From: Hymenobacter sp. DG01
Lineage (GTDB): Bacteria; Bacteroidota; Bacteroidia; Cytophagales; Hymenobacteraceae
Length of the DNA: 64,000 bases
Assembly: GCF_006352025.1 (NCBI RefSeq)
Contig: NZ_CP040936.1
Coordinates: 1,426,001-1,490,000, forward strand
Reading direction: 5' to 3'
Shown here: piece by piece, positions 42,577-51,331 of the stretch
Layout of the letters: the number at the start of each line of letters is the position of its first letter
Numbering within the stretch: the first letter of the stretch is position 1
Notes under the pieces: generated by a model
Databases searched by the model: none
What the model was told of the DNA's origin: nothing
The model's input: only the letters and a program-made list of their open reading frames with translations
Made by a program: the position numbers and the translations under genes

Positions 42577-44091
42577 TTAAGCCGTCTGGTTGTCTTCCAT
42601 CAGTCTTACGTTGCGCACGTCTTTCATCAGGGCCTGTCCGATAAACCAGCAGATCAGGGCAATGCCTACCGGGTACACGAGGCCGGCCAGGGTGCTGTGC
42701 TCCTTGATAAAGGGCGTGTCGGAGGCAGCGGCGCGCAGGGTGAGGGCGGTGGCAATCAGCGGCACGAAGCCCCCGAATACGCCGTTGCCGATGTGGTAAG
42801 GCAGCGAGAGGGACGTGTAGCGCACCTTCGTGGGGAACAGCTCCACCAGGTAGGCGGCAATGGGGCCGTAGGCCATGGTTACGAACAGCACGAGGCAGAA
42901 TGTGAGGGCCGTCATGGCAAACAGATTGGGCGACAGGGCCTTCATTACGGCCGGTACGGCTTTGCCCGTAGCATCTACGGTGGCAGCGGTTACTTCCGTG
43001 AGCGGACCGGCAAACTGCTTGAGGCCGTAGAAAATGGGGAAGGTGAACAGCGCCCCGCAGAGCAGACCCATCATGATGATCTTCTTGCGGCCGATGCGGT
43101 CCGAGAGAGAGCCGAAGTACACGAAGAAGGGCGTAGCCAGAATCAGGGCAATGCACAGCACCAGGCTGGCATCAACCAGGTCCAGCTTCAGGGTATTCTG
43201 CATGAAGGAGTAGGCGTAGAACTGGCCGGTGTACCACACCACGCCCTGGCCCATGGTAGCGCCAAACAGCGAAATCAGCACCAGACGGCGGTTTACGGGG
43301 TTCACGAACGACTCGCGCAGGGGATTGGCACTGGTTTTACCCTCCGACTTAGCCTTAGCAAACAGCGGCGACTCGTGCAGCTTACGGCGGATGTAGTAGG
43401 AGGCAATGACTAGCAGGCCCGAGAGCAGGAACGGAATGCGCCAGCCCCACTCCTTAAACGCTTCCTCGCCCATGGTTTTGCGCGTCACGATAATCACCAG
43501 AATGCTCAGCAGCAGGCCAGCCGTGGCCGTAATCTGTATGAAGCTGGTGTAGTAGCCACGTTTGTTGTCCGGCGAGTGCTCGGCCACGTAGGTAGTGGCG
43601 CCGCCGTACTCGCCGCCCAGGGCCAGGCCCTGCAGCAGGCGCAGAATGGTCACGATAACCGGCGCGGCAATGCCAATCTTGTCGTAGCTCGGAATCAGGC
43701 CCGTTACAAAGGTAGCCCCGCCCATAATCAGCAGCGTGAGCAGGAAGGTGTACTTGCGGCCCACCAAATCACCGATGCGCCCGAAGAACAGCGCCCCGAA
43801 CGGCCGCACCACAAACCCGGCCCCAAACACGGCCAGCGTCCCGAGAATAGTATCCTCAATCTTGCCCGTGGAGCCAAACAGCACCGGCCCGATAATAGCC
43901 GCCAACGAGCCGAAGATGTAGAAGTCGTACCACTCGATAACGGTGCCCACCGACGAGGCGGTAATCACCTGCCAGATTTTACTGGTCGAAACAGCATTGT
44001 TGTCGTGGGTTACGGCCTCGTCCGAGGACGAGGAGCCGCCCACCGGAGCGGTGCCCGCATAGGCGTCGCGCTGGGGAAGGTTCTGGTGCAT
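42577..44091 (-). CDS. MFS transporter, metabolite:H+ symporter (MHS) family
   Basis: A 504-residue protein with about 12 helices. The MHS signature is present: VGTVIEWYDFYIFGSLA near the start, GFVVRPFGALFFGRIGDLVGRK, LLQGLALGGEYGGATTYVAE, HSPDNKRGYYTS and FVYFGSLSDRIGRKK. The nearest well-known members carry proline, betaine, shikimate or dicarboxylic acids. It is the gene upstream of the acs cluster and directly downstream of a porin gene, so uptake of an organic acid is likely. The substrate is not shown by sequence. Confidence 0.9.
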   Translation of the reverse strand: MHQNLPQRDAYAGTAPVGGSSSSDEAVTHDNNAVSTSKIWQVITASSVGTVIEWYDFYIFGSLAAIIGPVLFGSTGKIEDTILGTLAVFGAGFVVRPFGALFFGRIGDLVGRKYTFLLTLLIMGGATFVTGLIPSYDKIGIAAPVIVTILRLLQGLALGGEYGGATTYVAEHSPDNKRGYYTSFIQITATAGLLLSILVIIVTRKTMGEEAFKEWGWRIPFLLSGLLVIASYYIRRKLHESPLFAKAKSEGKTSANPLRESFVNPVNRRLVLISLFGATMGQGVVWYTGQFYAYSFMQNTLKLDLVDASLVLCIALILATPFFVYFGSLSDRIGRKKIIMMGLLCGALFTFPIFYGLKQFAGPLTEVTAATVDATGKAVPAVMKALSPNLFAMTALTFCLVLFVTMAYGPIAAYLVELFPTKVRYTSLSLPYHIGNGVFGGFVPLIATALTLRAAASDTPFIKEHSTLAGLVYPVGIALICWFIGQALMKDVRNVRLMEDNQTA

Positions 44092-44130
44092 GATTGGTGG
44101 GAGTTGTGGTGGTGAAAATCAGTTGTCAGG

Positions 44131-44217
44131 TATCAGTTGCCGGTTGATAGTTGCTGGTTGGCAGCCTGTGCCGGCATAACCGTCTGGCCACTGGCAACTA
44201 TCAGCCGGCAACTGATA
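44131..44217. repeat. Intergenic hairpin element, 25-bp arms
   Basis: TATCAGTTGCCGG begins a 25-base arm at 44131-44155 that is inverted at 44193-44217 with one or two mismatches and a 37-base loop. It lies between the MFS and porin genes. Confidence 0.7.
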
Positions 44218-44222
44218 ATTGA

Positions 44223-45755
44223 TTACAGGAAAATCTGGGTCTGGAGCGTGATTTCCGGCTTATAGTCCAGGCCGTTGACCTGGCCCGTAGTGAAGTTGGT
44301 GCGCGAGAAATCAGGCCGGGCGCGGTAGTTCAGCGTCACTTTCGCATTGTGCCCGTCCAACAGCACGTTCGCCCCGATGTCATAGACGTTGGCGGCTTTA
44401 GAGAGGAACTCGTAGTCGCTGTGCAGGTAGGCCACGTAGGGCTGCAGGCGCGCTTTCGGCCCGAACAGCTTCTGGGGCAGCAGGTAGCCTACCTGCCCAT
44501 AGAAGGAGTTGCCCGTACCCGACTGCGGCACGGCATTGCCGCGGGCGGCGGCGTTAAACCCGTTCACAACCCCAAAACCGGGGTTTTCGGGCCCGATGAA
44601 CCGGACGTGGTTGGGTCCCATGTCGTAGTTGTAGTACACGCCGTAGAGCGTGATGGCCGTGCGGGCGGCCGTATCCAGGGGCACATCATAGAAGGCATCT
44701 ACCCCAAACAGCTTCATGTCGTGCTTGCGGGTAGGGATGTTGGCGAACTGGTCGAGGGTAGCGGGGGCCGTGGTGTAGGTAATGCGGCTGTCAGTGCCGC
44801 GCGAGTACATGGCGTCCTTGTTATACATGAAGCCCGCCCCGATGCTGAACACCCGCTTGGTGCCCAGGTAGGTGCCCGTGAAGTAGGGCAGCAGGTTGGC
44901 CTCGGGCTCCAGGAAGTTATAACTCACGTAGCCCTGATACACATGACTGGTATTCTGCGGATTATACTGCGCAATACCGGTACCGGTGTTTGTAGTAATA
45001 CCGCCCACGGTAGTGGCCGTGCCGAGGCTCAGGGGGCTGCTGGCCTGGTTGGTCAGGAACGGGTCACTGACGGAGAAGCGGTAATCGAGCTTGTTGATGC
45101 GGCCCTTGGCGTACACGCCCAGCCAGCGGGCAAACTGGTCGCTCTGCTCAATGGTTGGGAAGTTGGTAAGGGGTAGGTCGATGGGCAGAATGCTGGTGGT
45201 ACTGGCGCTGGTGAGGCGCGAAATACCGTTGAGGTAGTGCAAGCCGGCGCCCAGACTCAAGTACTTGTTGACTTTGTACTCGGTAACGGCCTCATGAATA
45301 AAGAACTGCGGCTTTTTGCCGGGGCCAGTGGCCTCGCCGGTAGCGCCGCCGCCCACCGCGTTCTGGTTGTTGATGCCCAGGTGGGTGTAAATCACGAAGC
45401 GTGGGTTGAGCTGGGCCAGCAGCACGAGGCGCGAGCGGCGCAATCCGAAATCAACCTGGCCTTTCTGCTCTTTGCCGGGGGCGCGGGTGGTGCCTTCGTT
45501 GTTTTTGGTGTAGCGGGTGTACACCTGGTGCCAGGTCATGAAGCGCAGGTACTTCGAGCCGTCGGGCGAGAGGTTCACCTTCATACCGGCCCCGTAGGGT
45601 GCCGACTTAGCCGGGGCGGGCGGCGCGGGTACCGGGGCGGGCGCGGCCGGTGCGGGGGCAGGGGTTTGTCCGGCGGGTGGGGGCTGAACCTGGGCCGTAG
45701 CACCGACTGCCGACAGCAGAGCACTGGCGGCCAACGCGTAGCGAATGTTTCGCAT
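44223..45755 (-). CDS. Outer-membrane porin
   Basis: A 510-residue protein with a signal peptide (LAASALLSAVGATAQ) followed by a Pro/Ala-rich linker of about 28 residues. The rest is alternating hydrophobic and polar beta-strands with many aromatic ends (FMTWHQVYTRYTK, FVIYTHLGINNQ, YKVNKYLSLGAGLHY and others), as in 16- to 18-stranded porins of Bacteroidota. The C-terminus ends in ...QIFL, a typical last strand. It would let a small solute through the outer membrane to the MHS transporter encoded next. Substrate unknown. Confidence 0.8.
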   Translation of the reverse strand: MRNIRYALAASALLSAVGATAQVQPPPAGQTPAPAPAAPAPVPAPPAPAKSAPYGAGMKVNLSPDGSKYLRFMTWHQVYTRYTKNNEGTTRAPGKEQKGQVDFGLRRSRLVLLAQLNPRFVIYTHLGINNQNAVGGGATGEATGPGKKPQFFIHEAVTEYKVNKYLSLGAGLHYLNGISRLTSASTTSILPIDLPLTNFPTIEQSDQFARWLGVYAKGRINKLDYRFSVSDPFLTNQASSPLSLGTATTVGGITTNTGTGIAQYNPQNTSHVYQGYVSYNFLEPEANLLPYFTGTYLGTKRVFSIGAGFMYNKDAMYSRGTDSRITYTTAPATLDQFANIPTRKHDMKLFGVDAFYDVPLDTAARTAITLYGVYYNYDMGPNHVRFIGPENPGFGVVNGFNAAARGNAVPQSGTGNSFYGQVGYLLPQKLFGPKARLQPYVAYLHSDYEFLSKAANVYDIGANVLLDGHNAKVTLNYRARPDFSRTNFTTGQVNGLDYKPEITLQTQIFL

Positions 45756-45894
45756 AGGGTTTGGTGGGGTTGAGGGTTGGGATGGGTCGGGGCAGGTAGG
45801 CCGCCACCATCACAGTGCCGGACCGGTGCCCCAAGTAGAAAAATCCCAACGCAGAACCCACGCAAACGTTATACTTCTGCTAAGCTCTATAGCT

Positions 45895-46317
45895 CTACCC
45901 CTGCCGAAACCGCTCCCAGCGAATCATCATGTACTTATCGCCCAGTTCCGTTACAATCAGGCCGGCCTCCTTCAGGTTCTCAGCCTTCTGAAAAAAATCC
46001 GCAAGCTCCTTCTGATTCAGTATTTTGTACGTAGGATGGTATTCGGTCTGACGAGGTGCTTTTACCCCATACTTTTTCACCCAGTTCATCACCGAAACGT
46101 GGCTGACACCCAAGAGCCGCTCAATTTCCCGGTAGCTCACGCCTTCCACAAACAGTTGCAGAGCCTTGATGACGTAGTAGGAGTTGATTTCCTTGCCGGC
46201 CTTGGCTACGGAAAAGTGGTAGCCACAGTTCTTGCACTTGTACCGCTGCCGGCCGCCCACAATCCCGCTTTTGGTAGCATCTGTCGATTCGCATTTGGGG
46301 CAGGCTGTTACGGACAT
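45895..46317 (-). CDS. IS1 InsA-like zinc-ribbon and HTH protein, probably domesticated
   Basis: The first 90 residues resemble InsA of IS1: Cys pairs (ACPKCESTD and YKCKNCGYHFS) form a zinc ribbon, and SYREIERLLGVSHVSVMNWVKKYG is a helix-turn-helix. The last 45 residues (YKILNQKELADFFQKAENL) are unlike transposase and contain no DDE residues. No IS ends or partner InsB frame are seen. I infer a regulator derived from a transposon. It is encoded near the porin and MHS genes and has a palindrome before it, so it may control them or itself. Confidence 0.7.
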   Translation of the reverse strand: MSVTACPKCESTDATKSGIVGGRQRYKCKNCGYHFSVAKAGKEINSYYVIKALQLFVEGVSYREIERLLGVSHVSVMNWVKKYGVKAPRQTEYHPTYKILNQKELADFFQKAENLKEAGLIVTELGDKYMMIRWERFRQG

Positions 46318-46341
46318 AAGCGGGTGAGTAAGGGGTTACTA

Positions 46342-46381
46342 CTAAAAACTATATCTATTTAGTAAACATATAGTATTTTAG
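46342..46381. promoter_or_regulatory. Palindromic site upstream of the InsA-like gene
   Basis: CTAAAAACTATA at 46342-46353 is inverted at 46369-46381 (TATAGTATTTTAG) with one extra base, around a 15-base centre. It sits 25 bases before the start codon of the InsA-like protein and is a candidate operator. Confidence 0.5.
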
Positions 46382-46423
46382 CAACTATTATTAACGTGTG
46401 CATCCTAAGAACGTTCTGAATTG

Positions 46424-46969
46424 ATGGGATATAGCTACAGAAAGAAGGTCCGGGGAGGCAGGCGCGGCTTACGACGCCTGCAGCAGCAAAGCAGTACACC
46501 AGCCGTATTTAACCAAGCAGGGTTGGCTGAGCGTCATTACTACTATGAGAAACTAGGCTTACACCCGTGGCACTGGCATCATCGGCAACCACCCAAGCTG
46601 GTGCGTCAGTTGGCCGCTCAACATTTGCTGAAGAATTTTTTCGATTGGCAGCACAGCCTGACTTCATTATCAGGGCCTTCTTACTTGGCCGTGTGGATTG
46701 TGCAACCAGAGTTTGTGCACAGCTCGCAGGTAGTAACCGCTATCCAAAGCCAGCTGGACCGGTACAAACATATCTTCGGTGCGCCCAGCCCTAACGGCCC
46801 GCCCCTGCCAGCAGAGTATCAGGAATTGCCCGGCGCAGATAAGCTGATATGGCAGACATACCCCTGGCACGTTCTTGTGGATTCGTTTGATTACCCAGTG
46901 GATGGCCAGCTTGGGCTCTCGCAAAACCACACTACCTACGTGAACCCGAGGGCAACGACGTATACCTGA
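46424..46969 (+). CDS. Hypothetical protein
   Basis: The 181-residue product starts with a basic segment (YSYRKKVRGGRRGLRRL). Its centre is rich in His and Trp (LHPWHWHHRQPP). No family or motif is recognised, and no signal peptide or membrane helix is seen. A TTG three bases earlier is a possible start. It is divergent from the InsA-like regulator and may be a target of it. Confidence rests on the open frame length and start, which are not strong. Confidence 0.5.
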   Translation: MGYSYRKKVRGGRRGLRRLQQQSSTPAVFNQAGLAERHYYYEKLGLHPWHWHHRQPPKLVRQLAAQHLLKNFFDWQHSLTSLSGPSYLAVWIVQPEFVHSSQVVTAIQSQLDRYKHIFGAPSPNGPPLPAEYQELPGADKLIWQTYPWHVLVDSFDYPVDGQLGLSQNHTTYVNPRATTYT

Positions 46970-47047
46970 TGGTGCAAACTGGCTGGGTCTGGGTAGGGAT
47001 GGTGCCAGAAGCCGCCTACTCCTCCGCTCCTCCCAAAATCTCCGTAC

Positions 47048-47902
47048 CTACGCCGTAAACAGGGCACTGTCGCCGGCATCCACATCAAAAGAAGCGCCAC
47101 TGATGCGGGCGGCGCCGTCAGTAGCCAGGAACACGGCCATGGGGGCCATGTCTTCGGGCTGCAGCCAGGGCAGGCGGAAGGGCGTGTGCTCGGCCCGGAC
47201 CTTGGCGGCTTCTTCGGGGGTAGGCGGCGTGTTGGGTTGGGGGCGGTAGTCACGGTAGGCTTCCGTCAGGCGGGTGTCGTTCATGGTCATATCGGTGGCA
47301 ATCAGGCCGGGCACCAGGGCATTCACGGTGATGTTGTGCGGCCCCAAATCCAGCGCCGCCGACTTCATAAACCCCAGTAAGCCCCACTTGGAGGCCGCGT
47401 AGCTGCTGCCGTGCCGGAAGCCTTTCTTGCCCTGCCCTGAAGCCGTAATGATGATGCGCCCGCTGCCTCGCTTTACCAGCAGCGGCGCAAACGCCCGCAC
47501 CGTGTTGGCCGTGCCCGTCAGGTTCACGTCGATGACGTCGTGCCACTGCTCGTCGGTCATTTCCAGCAGGGGCGCAAACACCTGAATGCCCGCGTTAGCC
47601 ACGATAATGTCCAGGCCACCCAGCTCCTGTTCTATCTGCTGGGCGGCGGTGCACAGGGCCGCTAGGTTGCGGATATCCAGCTCTAAAGTCAAGGCCCGGC
47701 TTCCCTCCCGCTCCACTAACTGCTGGGTTTCGCTTAGGTCTTCGGGGGTAGCGGCGGGGTAGGCGGTGGTAGTGCTGATCGGGCCGGCTTTATCCAGCAG
47801 CGCCAGGGTAGCGCCTTCACGGGCGTAGGCCACGGCAATGGCCCGCCCAATGCCGCGGGCCGCGCCAGTTACCAGGGCAGTTTTCCCTTCAAGTCGTTTC
47901 AT
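47048..47902 (-). CDS. SDR family NAD(P)-dependent oxidoreductase
   Basis: A 284-residue short-chain dehydrogenase. The Rossmann glycine motif is TGAARGIGRAI, and ANAG follows in IVANAGIQVF. The catalytic residues read Ser in IIITASGQ, then SYAASKWGL (Tyr and Lys). It is slightly longer than the classical 250-residue type because of an insert near residues 190-235, as in the carveol dehydrogenase branch. It oxidises or reduces an alcohol/ketone of unknown identity. It lies 24 bases upstream of a DUF2490 gene's stop, in the same direction. Confidence 0.9.
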   Translation of the reverse strand: MKRLEGKTALVTGAARGIGRAIAVAYAREGATLALLDKAGPISTTTAYPAATPEDLSETQQLVEREGSRALTLELDIRNLAALCTAAQQIEQELGGLDIIVANAGIQVFAPLLEMTDEQWHDVIDVNLTGTANTVRAFAPLLVKRGSGRIIITASGQGKKGFRHGSSYAASKWGLLGFMKSAALDLGPHNITVNALVPGLIATDMTMNDTRLTEAYRDYRPQPNTPPTPEEAAKVRAEHTPFRLPWLQPEDMAPMAVFLATDGAARISGASFDVDAGDSALFTA

Positions 47903-47925
47903 AGGGGGAGCAGAATGTGGAGCGG

Positions 47926-48708
47926 CTACCGGGCCGCCGCGCGGGTGAAATCCAGGTCGTAGAGTACGTTGAGGCGGAAGCCCTGGTTGATTTCAAACAC
48001 GGGTCTTCCGGAAGCTGCGTCCGGCTCGGCGTGCTGGCTGATCTGGTGGAGGTAGTTCAGCTCTACTTTGGCGTTATCCCGGAACTGATACCCCAGCCCC
48101 CCGGAAAGTCGGTTTTGGTTGAATACATTGTCGCCGACGTTGCGGCCGAAGCCGATGAACAGCTCGTCGAAGGCATTCAGGTACCACTCGTTATCCTCCA
48201 CAGTGGGCCCCTGCAGCGGAAACTGCCCCGTCAGCTGGTAACGAATCCGGTTCTGAAACACCCAGTCCTGCACCGGGCCCTGCCCTTCCTCGGCGCGGGT
48301 GCCCAGCCAGCGCTGCTCCAGGCGCAGGCGGTGCGTGAGCGTCAGTCGGCCCAGCGGGTCCTTCAACGACACATCCTGGTAGAGGCGGTGCTCCGGCTCG
48401 GGTCGGGCGGGCACGGTGGGGTAGCTGCCGTAGCGGTGGGTCTGGAAGTAGGTGTAGCCGCCCGAAATTGTAACGCGGGCCGTTAGGGTGCGCACCAGCC
48501 CCAGGCGGGCCAGTTGCTGCTGGGGGGCCCGCAGCAAGTTCACGCGGCGCCATTGGTACTCCGTATGGAGAGCCCACTTTTCGGCCAATTTATGGTCGCC
48601 GGAGTACACCATCCAGCCCAGCGTATTTCGGTCGTTGAGGCGAGTGGCTTGCCCGTATCCGCTGAAAGTCAGTGCCCAACCGCCGAGCAGAAGTAGTATT
48701 TTCTTCAT
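47926..48708 (-). CDS. DUF2490 family outer-membrane beta-barrel protein
   Basis: Start 48708 gives 260 residues with a short signal peptide (ILLLLGGWALTFSGYGQA); a start 15 bases earlier is possible. The sequence shows about 12 predicted beta-strands with DUF2490 motifs (WMVYSGDHKLAEKWALHTEYQWR, LEQRWL, YLNAFDELFIGFG, FNQNRLSGGLGYQF). DUF2490 proteins are small barrels of the outer membrane with unknown function. It ends 24 bases before the SDR gene and the two are probably one transcript. Confidence 0.85.
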   Translation of the reverse strand: MKKILLLLGGWALTFSGYGQATRLNDRNTLGWMVYSGDHKLAEKWALHTEYQWRRVNLLRAPQQQLARLGLVRTLTARVTISGGYTYFQTHRYGSYPTVPARPEPEHRLYQDVSLKDPLGRLTLTHRLRLEQRWLGTRAEEGQGPVQDWVFQNRIRYQLTGQFPLQGPTVEDNEWYLNAFDELFIGFGRNVGDNVFNQNRLSGGLGYQFRDNAKVELNYLHQISQHAEPDAASGRPVFEINQGFRLNVLYDLDFTRAAAR

Positions 48709-48783
48709 CCGAAATGCCTGCAAAAGGCAAGCATATACCGATGCGTACGCTCCCCAGGGCCCGGAGTTGGCGCGGGCCGGTAC

Positions 48784-49704
48784 TTACAGACTCAGTACGG
48801 TGGCCAGCACGGCATCTACGGCCAGCCCGAGGCGGCGCAGGTCCAGGCGGGCCAGGGTGTCGGTGGGCTCGTGGTAGCTTTTGTTGCGGTAGAAGGCCGT
48901 ATCGGTGAGCAGCAGGGCTGGGTAGCCGAAGTGCCAGTAGTTGAGGTGGTCGGAGAAGTCGATACCGGGCAGCCAGGCTGGGGCTTTGAAGCGCTTCACA
49001 GGTAGCGCGGCCGCCGTTTTGTAGCGCCGGGCAAACTGCCGCCCAAACCGGCCATTCCCGAATTTCTGAGCTACAGTCACGTAGTTGCCGCGCGTCCCGA
49101 ACAGCAGTTTGAGCGGCCCAAAGGGGTAGGACTGGCTGCCCTTTCGGTCATCGTAGTACCCCAGCATTTCCAGGGCCACCATGCCGCGCACGGGCACCCC
49201 GGCCGCGTGCAGGGCCTGGGCGTGTATATAGCTGCCCATTTGTTTGGTCCGGAAAAACGGCGGCTCTTCCAGCGTGTACGCCACCACATCCACGCGGCAG
49301 GGCAGCTGCGGCTGCCGGCCCAGCAGGCGCGCCAGCTCCAGCAGGGCCGCCACGCCCGAGCCGTTATCATCGGCGCCGGGCTGCTCCCCACACACATCAT
49401 AATGCGCCCCCAGCACAATGCGCGGCCCATCTTCCGGCCCGAAGTGCCCCAGAATGTTGCGATAGGTGCGGCCATTTACCTCGTAAGGCTGATCCGTTGG
49501 CCGGGCTCCGGCGGCGGCCAGCTCCGCTTTGATGTAGTCGGCGGCCTGGTTGAGGCTGGCTTCGTGGAGATAGTTGCGCGGCTCAGGGGTAGTGGTGAGG
49601 GCCACCAGGTCGCGGCGCAGGCGGGCGGTGTCGGCGGTGGTTTGGGCCAGGTTGAGGCGGGGAAACAGGGTAGCAAATAGCAGCACCGGGAATAGTCGCA
49701 GCAT
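48784..49704 (-). CDS. M28 family metallopeptidase, exported
   Basis: A 306-residue protein with a signal peptide ending RLNLAQ. The M28 zinc ligands are LGAHYDVC (H101), GADDNGSG (D112), YTLEEPPFF (E146/147) and a last His near KSYHEPTD. The short form lacks a PA insert, unlike the M28 at 4069. It probably works in the periplasm or outside as an aminopeptidase. It lies divergent from the flavin reductase gene and ends close to the DUF2490 gene. Confidence 0.9.
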   Translation of the reverse strand: MLRLFPVLLFATLFPRLNLAQTTADTARLRRDLVALTTTPEPRNYLHEASLNQAADYIKAELAAAGARPTDQPYEVNGRTYRNILGHFGPEDGPRIVLGAHYDVCGEQPGADDNGSGVAALLELARLLGRQPQLPCRVDVVAYTLEEPPFFRTKQMGSYIHAQALHAAGVPVRGMVALEMLGYYDDRKGSQSYPFGPLKLLFGTRGNYVTVAQKFGNGRFGRQFARRYKTAAALPVKRFKAPAWLPGIDFSDHLNYWHFGYPALLLTDTAFYRNKSYHEPTDTLARLDLRRLGLAVDAVLATVLSL

Positions 49705-49745
49705 AGGAAAAGGTAGGGAGGTATGGCTACCAGATGCCGACGCCG

Positions 49746-49753
49746 TACTTTTG
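49746..49753 (+). promoter_or_regulatory. -7 promoter box (TACTTTTG)
   Basis: A perfect TAnnTTTG match 51 bases before the chosen start of the flavin reductase-like gene. Confidence 0.5.
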
Positions 49754-49803
49754 GTTGCTTCGGCGCCTCGGCTGCCCCTGTTCCGCTCTCACTCCCACCC
49801 CGC

Positions 49804-50730
49804 ATGCCCACCCCCCCTACCCCATTCCGCACCGTCAACCCCTCCGACCTCAAAGCCCCCGACTGGCACGCCTTTATGGTGGGCGCCGTGGCTCCGCGCC
49901 CCGTGGCCTTTGTGAGCACCCAGGATGCCGAGGGCAACGTCAACCTCAGCCCCTTCAGCTTCTTTAACTGCTTCGGCTCCAACCCACCCATCCTGGTGTT
50001 TTCGCCCGCCAACCGCGTCCGTGACAACTCTCAGAAGCACACCCTGAAAAACGTGCGCGAGGTGGCCGAGTGCGTCATTCACATCTGCGACTACGCCATG
50101 GTCGAGCAGATGTCCCTGGCCAGCACGGAGTATGCTAAGGGCGTGAACGAGTTCGTGAAGGCCGGTTTTACCGAAGTAGCCAGTGAGCAGGTGCGCCCGC
50201 CGCGGGTGCTGGAAGCCCCGGCCGCCTTCGAGTGCGTAGTGGAGCAGGTGGTGGAGCTGGGCACCAACAACGGGGCCGGCAACCTGGTCATCTGCCGGGT
50301 GGTGCTGGCCCATTTCCGCCAGGACATCGTCCTGCCCTCCGGCGTGGGCATCGACCCGCACAAGCTTGACGCCATTGCCCGCCTCGGCGGCGACTGGTAC
50401 ACCCGCGCCTCGGGCAGCAGCCTCTTCGAGGTGCCCAAACCCAACCGCAACTTCGGCATCGGTATTGATCAGCTGCCCGAGCACATCCGCACTTCCGATA
50501 TCCTCACCGGCAATAACCTGGGCCGCTTGGCCAACATCGAGCAGCATGCCCTACCCTCGCCCGAAGAGGTAACCGCCTTCCGTCAGGAACCCATCGTGAG
50601 CTACACGCTCAACAAATTCCAGGAAGACCCAACCCAGCAGCGCCAGGAGCTGATGCAGCTGGGCAAGCAGCTACTGGAAGAAGGCCGCCTGCCGGACGCC
50701 TGGAAGGTATTGCTACTGGCGGCGGGGTAG
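49804..50730 (+). CDS. Flavin reductase-like (DIM6/NTAB) family protein
   Basis: Start 49804 gives 308 residues. The upstream in-frame start would extend through the promoter. Residues about 25-185 are the split-barrel flavin-binding domain: MVGAVAPRPVAFVST, NVNLSPFSFFNCFGSNPP, FSPANRVRDNSQKHTLKN and TNNGAGNLVICRV. The C-terminal 110 residues are a tail with helical repeats (NIEQHALPSPEEVTAF) found in some members. Such enzymes reduce FMN or bind it in an oxygenase system. Its partner is not encoded nearby. Confidence 0.88.
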   Translation: MPTPPTPFRTVNPSDLKAPDWHAFMVGAVAPRPVAFVSTQDAEGNVNLSPFSFFNCFGSNPPILVFSPANRVRDNSQKHTLKNVREVAECVIHICDYAMVEQMSLASTEYAKGVNEFVKAGFTEVASEQVRPPRVLEAPAAFECVVEQVVELGTNNGAGNLVICRVVLAHFRQDIVLPSGVGIDPHKLDAIARLGGDWYTRASGSSLFEVPKPNRNFGIGIDQLPEHIRTSDILTGNNLGRLANIEQHALPSPEEVTAFRQEPIVSYTLNKFQEDPTQQRQELMQLGKQLLEEGRLPDAWKVLLLAAG

Positions 50731-50753
50731 GGCGCAGGCTTATAGCGACCTGC

Positions 50754-51218
50754 TTAGAACGGCCGATACCGGAAATACTTAGTTTTGAGCTTCCTGGTTA
50801 GGTAGGCAGGTAGGGGGGCGCCTTGCTCGTATGCTTCCGTCACGCGCTGATACTGCTGCGGACCAAACCGGCTGAGGCGAAAGAGGCCGTAGGTGGTGGC
50901 CAGCCCGCCAATCAGCAGGTCGCCGTTGGCTTCCTGCTGCCGCGCTTCATAAAACGACTTGTCCCGCTTTTTCATGCCGGAGGAAGCAAGCGCAGCCTTC
51001 TCTACGGCCGCCGTAGCCACGGTACTGGTACCCATCTGCAGCCACCCCCGGGTGGCTTTGCTCCGCTGCACAAATAGGTGCATTACCGCCCGTAAGGTAT
51101 CGGCGCGGTCATAGCGGGCAGTGCTCAGGTCGGAATGAAGTGGCGCGGTTGGCGCCTGGGCAGCGGCATTAACAGCCAAACCGCACCCAGCGGCAAGCAA
51201 TAGTATAGCTCGGAACAT
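50754..51218 (-). CDS. Hypothetical exported protein
   Basis: Start 51218 gives 154 residues with a signal peptide (FRAILLLAAGCGLAVNAAAQ). The mature part is mostly helical and basic and contains YDRADTLRAVMHLFVQRSK and RLSRFGPQQYQRV. A Gly-rich hydrophobic stretch (NGDLLIGGLATTYGLF) may contact the membrane. No family is recognised. A start 72 bases earlier lacks a signal peptide and is less likely. Confidence 0.62.
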   Translation of the reverse strand: MFRAILLLAAGCGLAVNAAAQAPTAPLHSDLSTARYDRADTLRAVMHLFVQRSKATRGWLQMGTSTVATAAVEKAALASSGMKKRDKSFYEARQQEANGDLLIGGLATTYGLFRLSRFGPQQYQRVTEAYEQGAPLPAYLTRKLKTKYFRYRPF

Positions 51219-51301
51219 AAAAACGGATAGAAGATGGTGAGAAGGAAACAGATATATCCCTCGCGCAATATTCGGGCCGGTTGCCCTCACTCCATTTGTG
51301 C

Positions 51302-51328
51302 AATCCGAAAAATCCGTCTAAATCCGCG
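51302..51328. repeat. AATCCG short repeats
   Basis: AATCCG starts at 51302, 51311 and 51321, in the short gap before the alanine dehydrogenase stop. It is like a dispersed intergenic repeat of the 'AATCCGTC' kind. Confidence 0.5.
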
Positions 51329-51331
51329 ATT

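Noticed and set aside
45895..46317. Active IS1-type insertion sequence
   Set aside because: Only an InsA-like part is present; no InsB frame, no catalytic core and no flanking terminal repeats or target duplication were seen.
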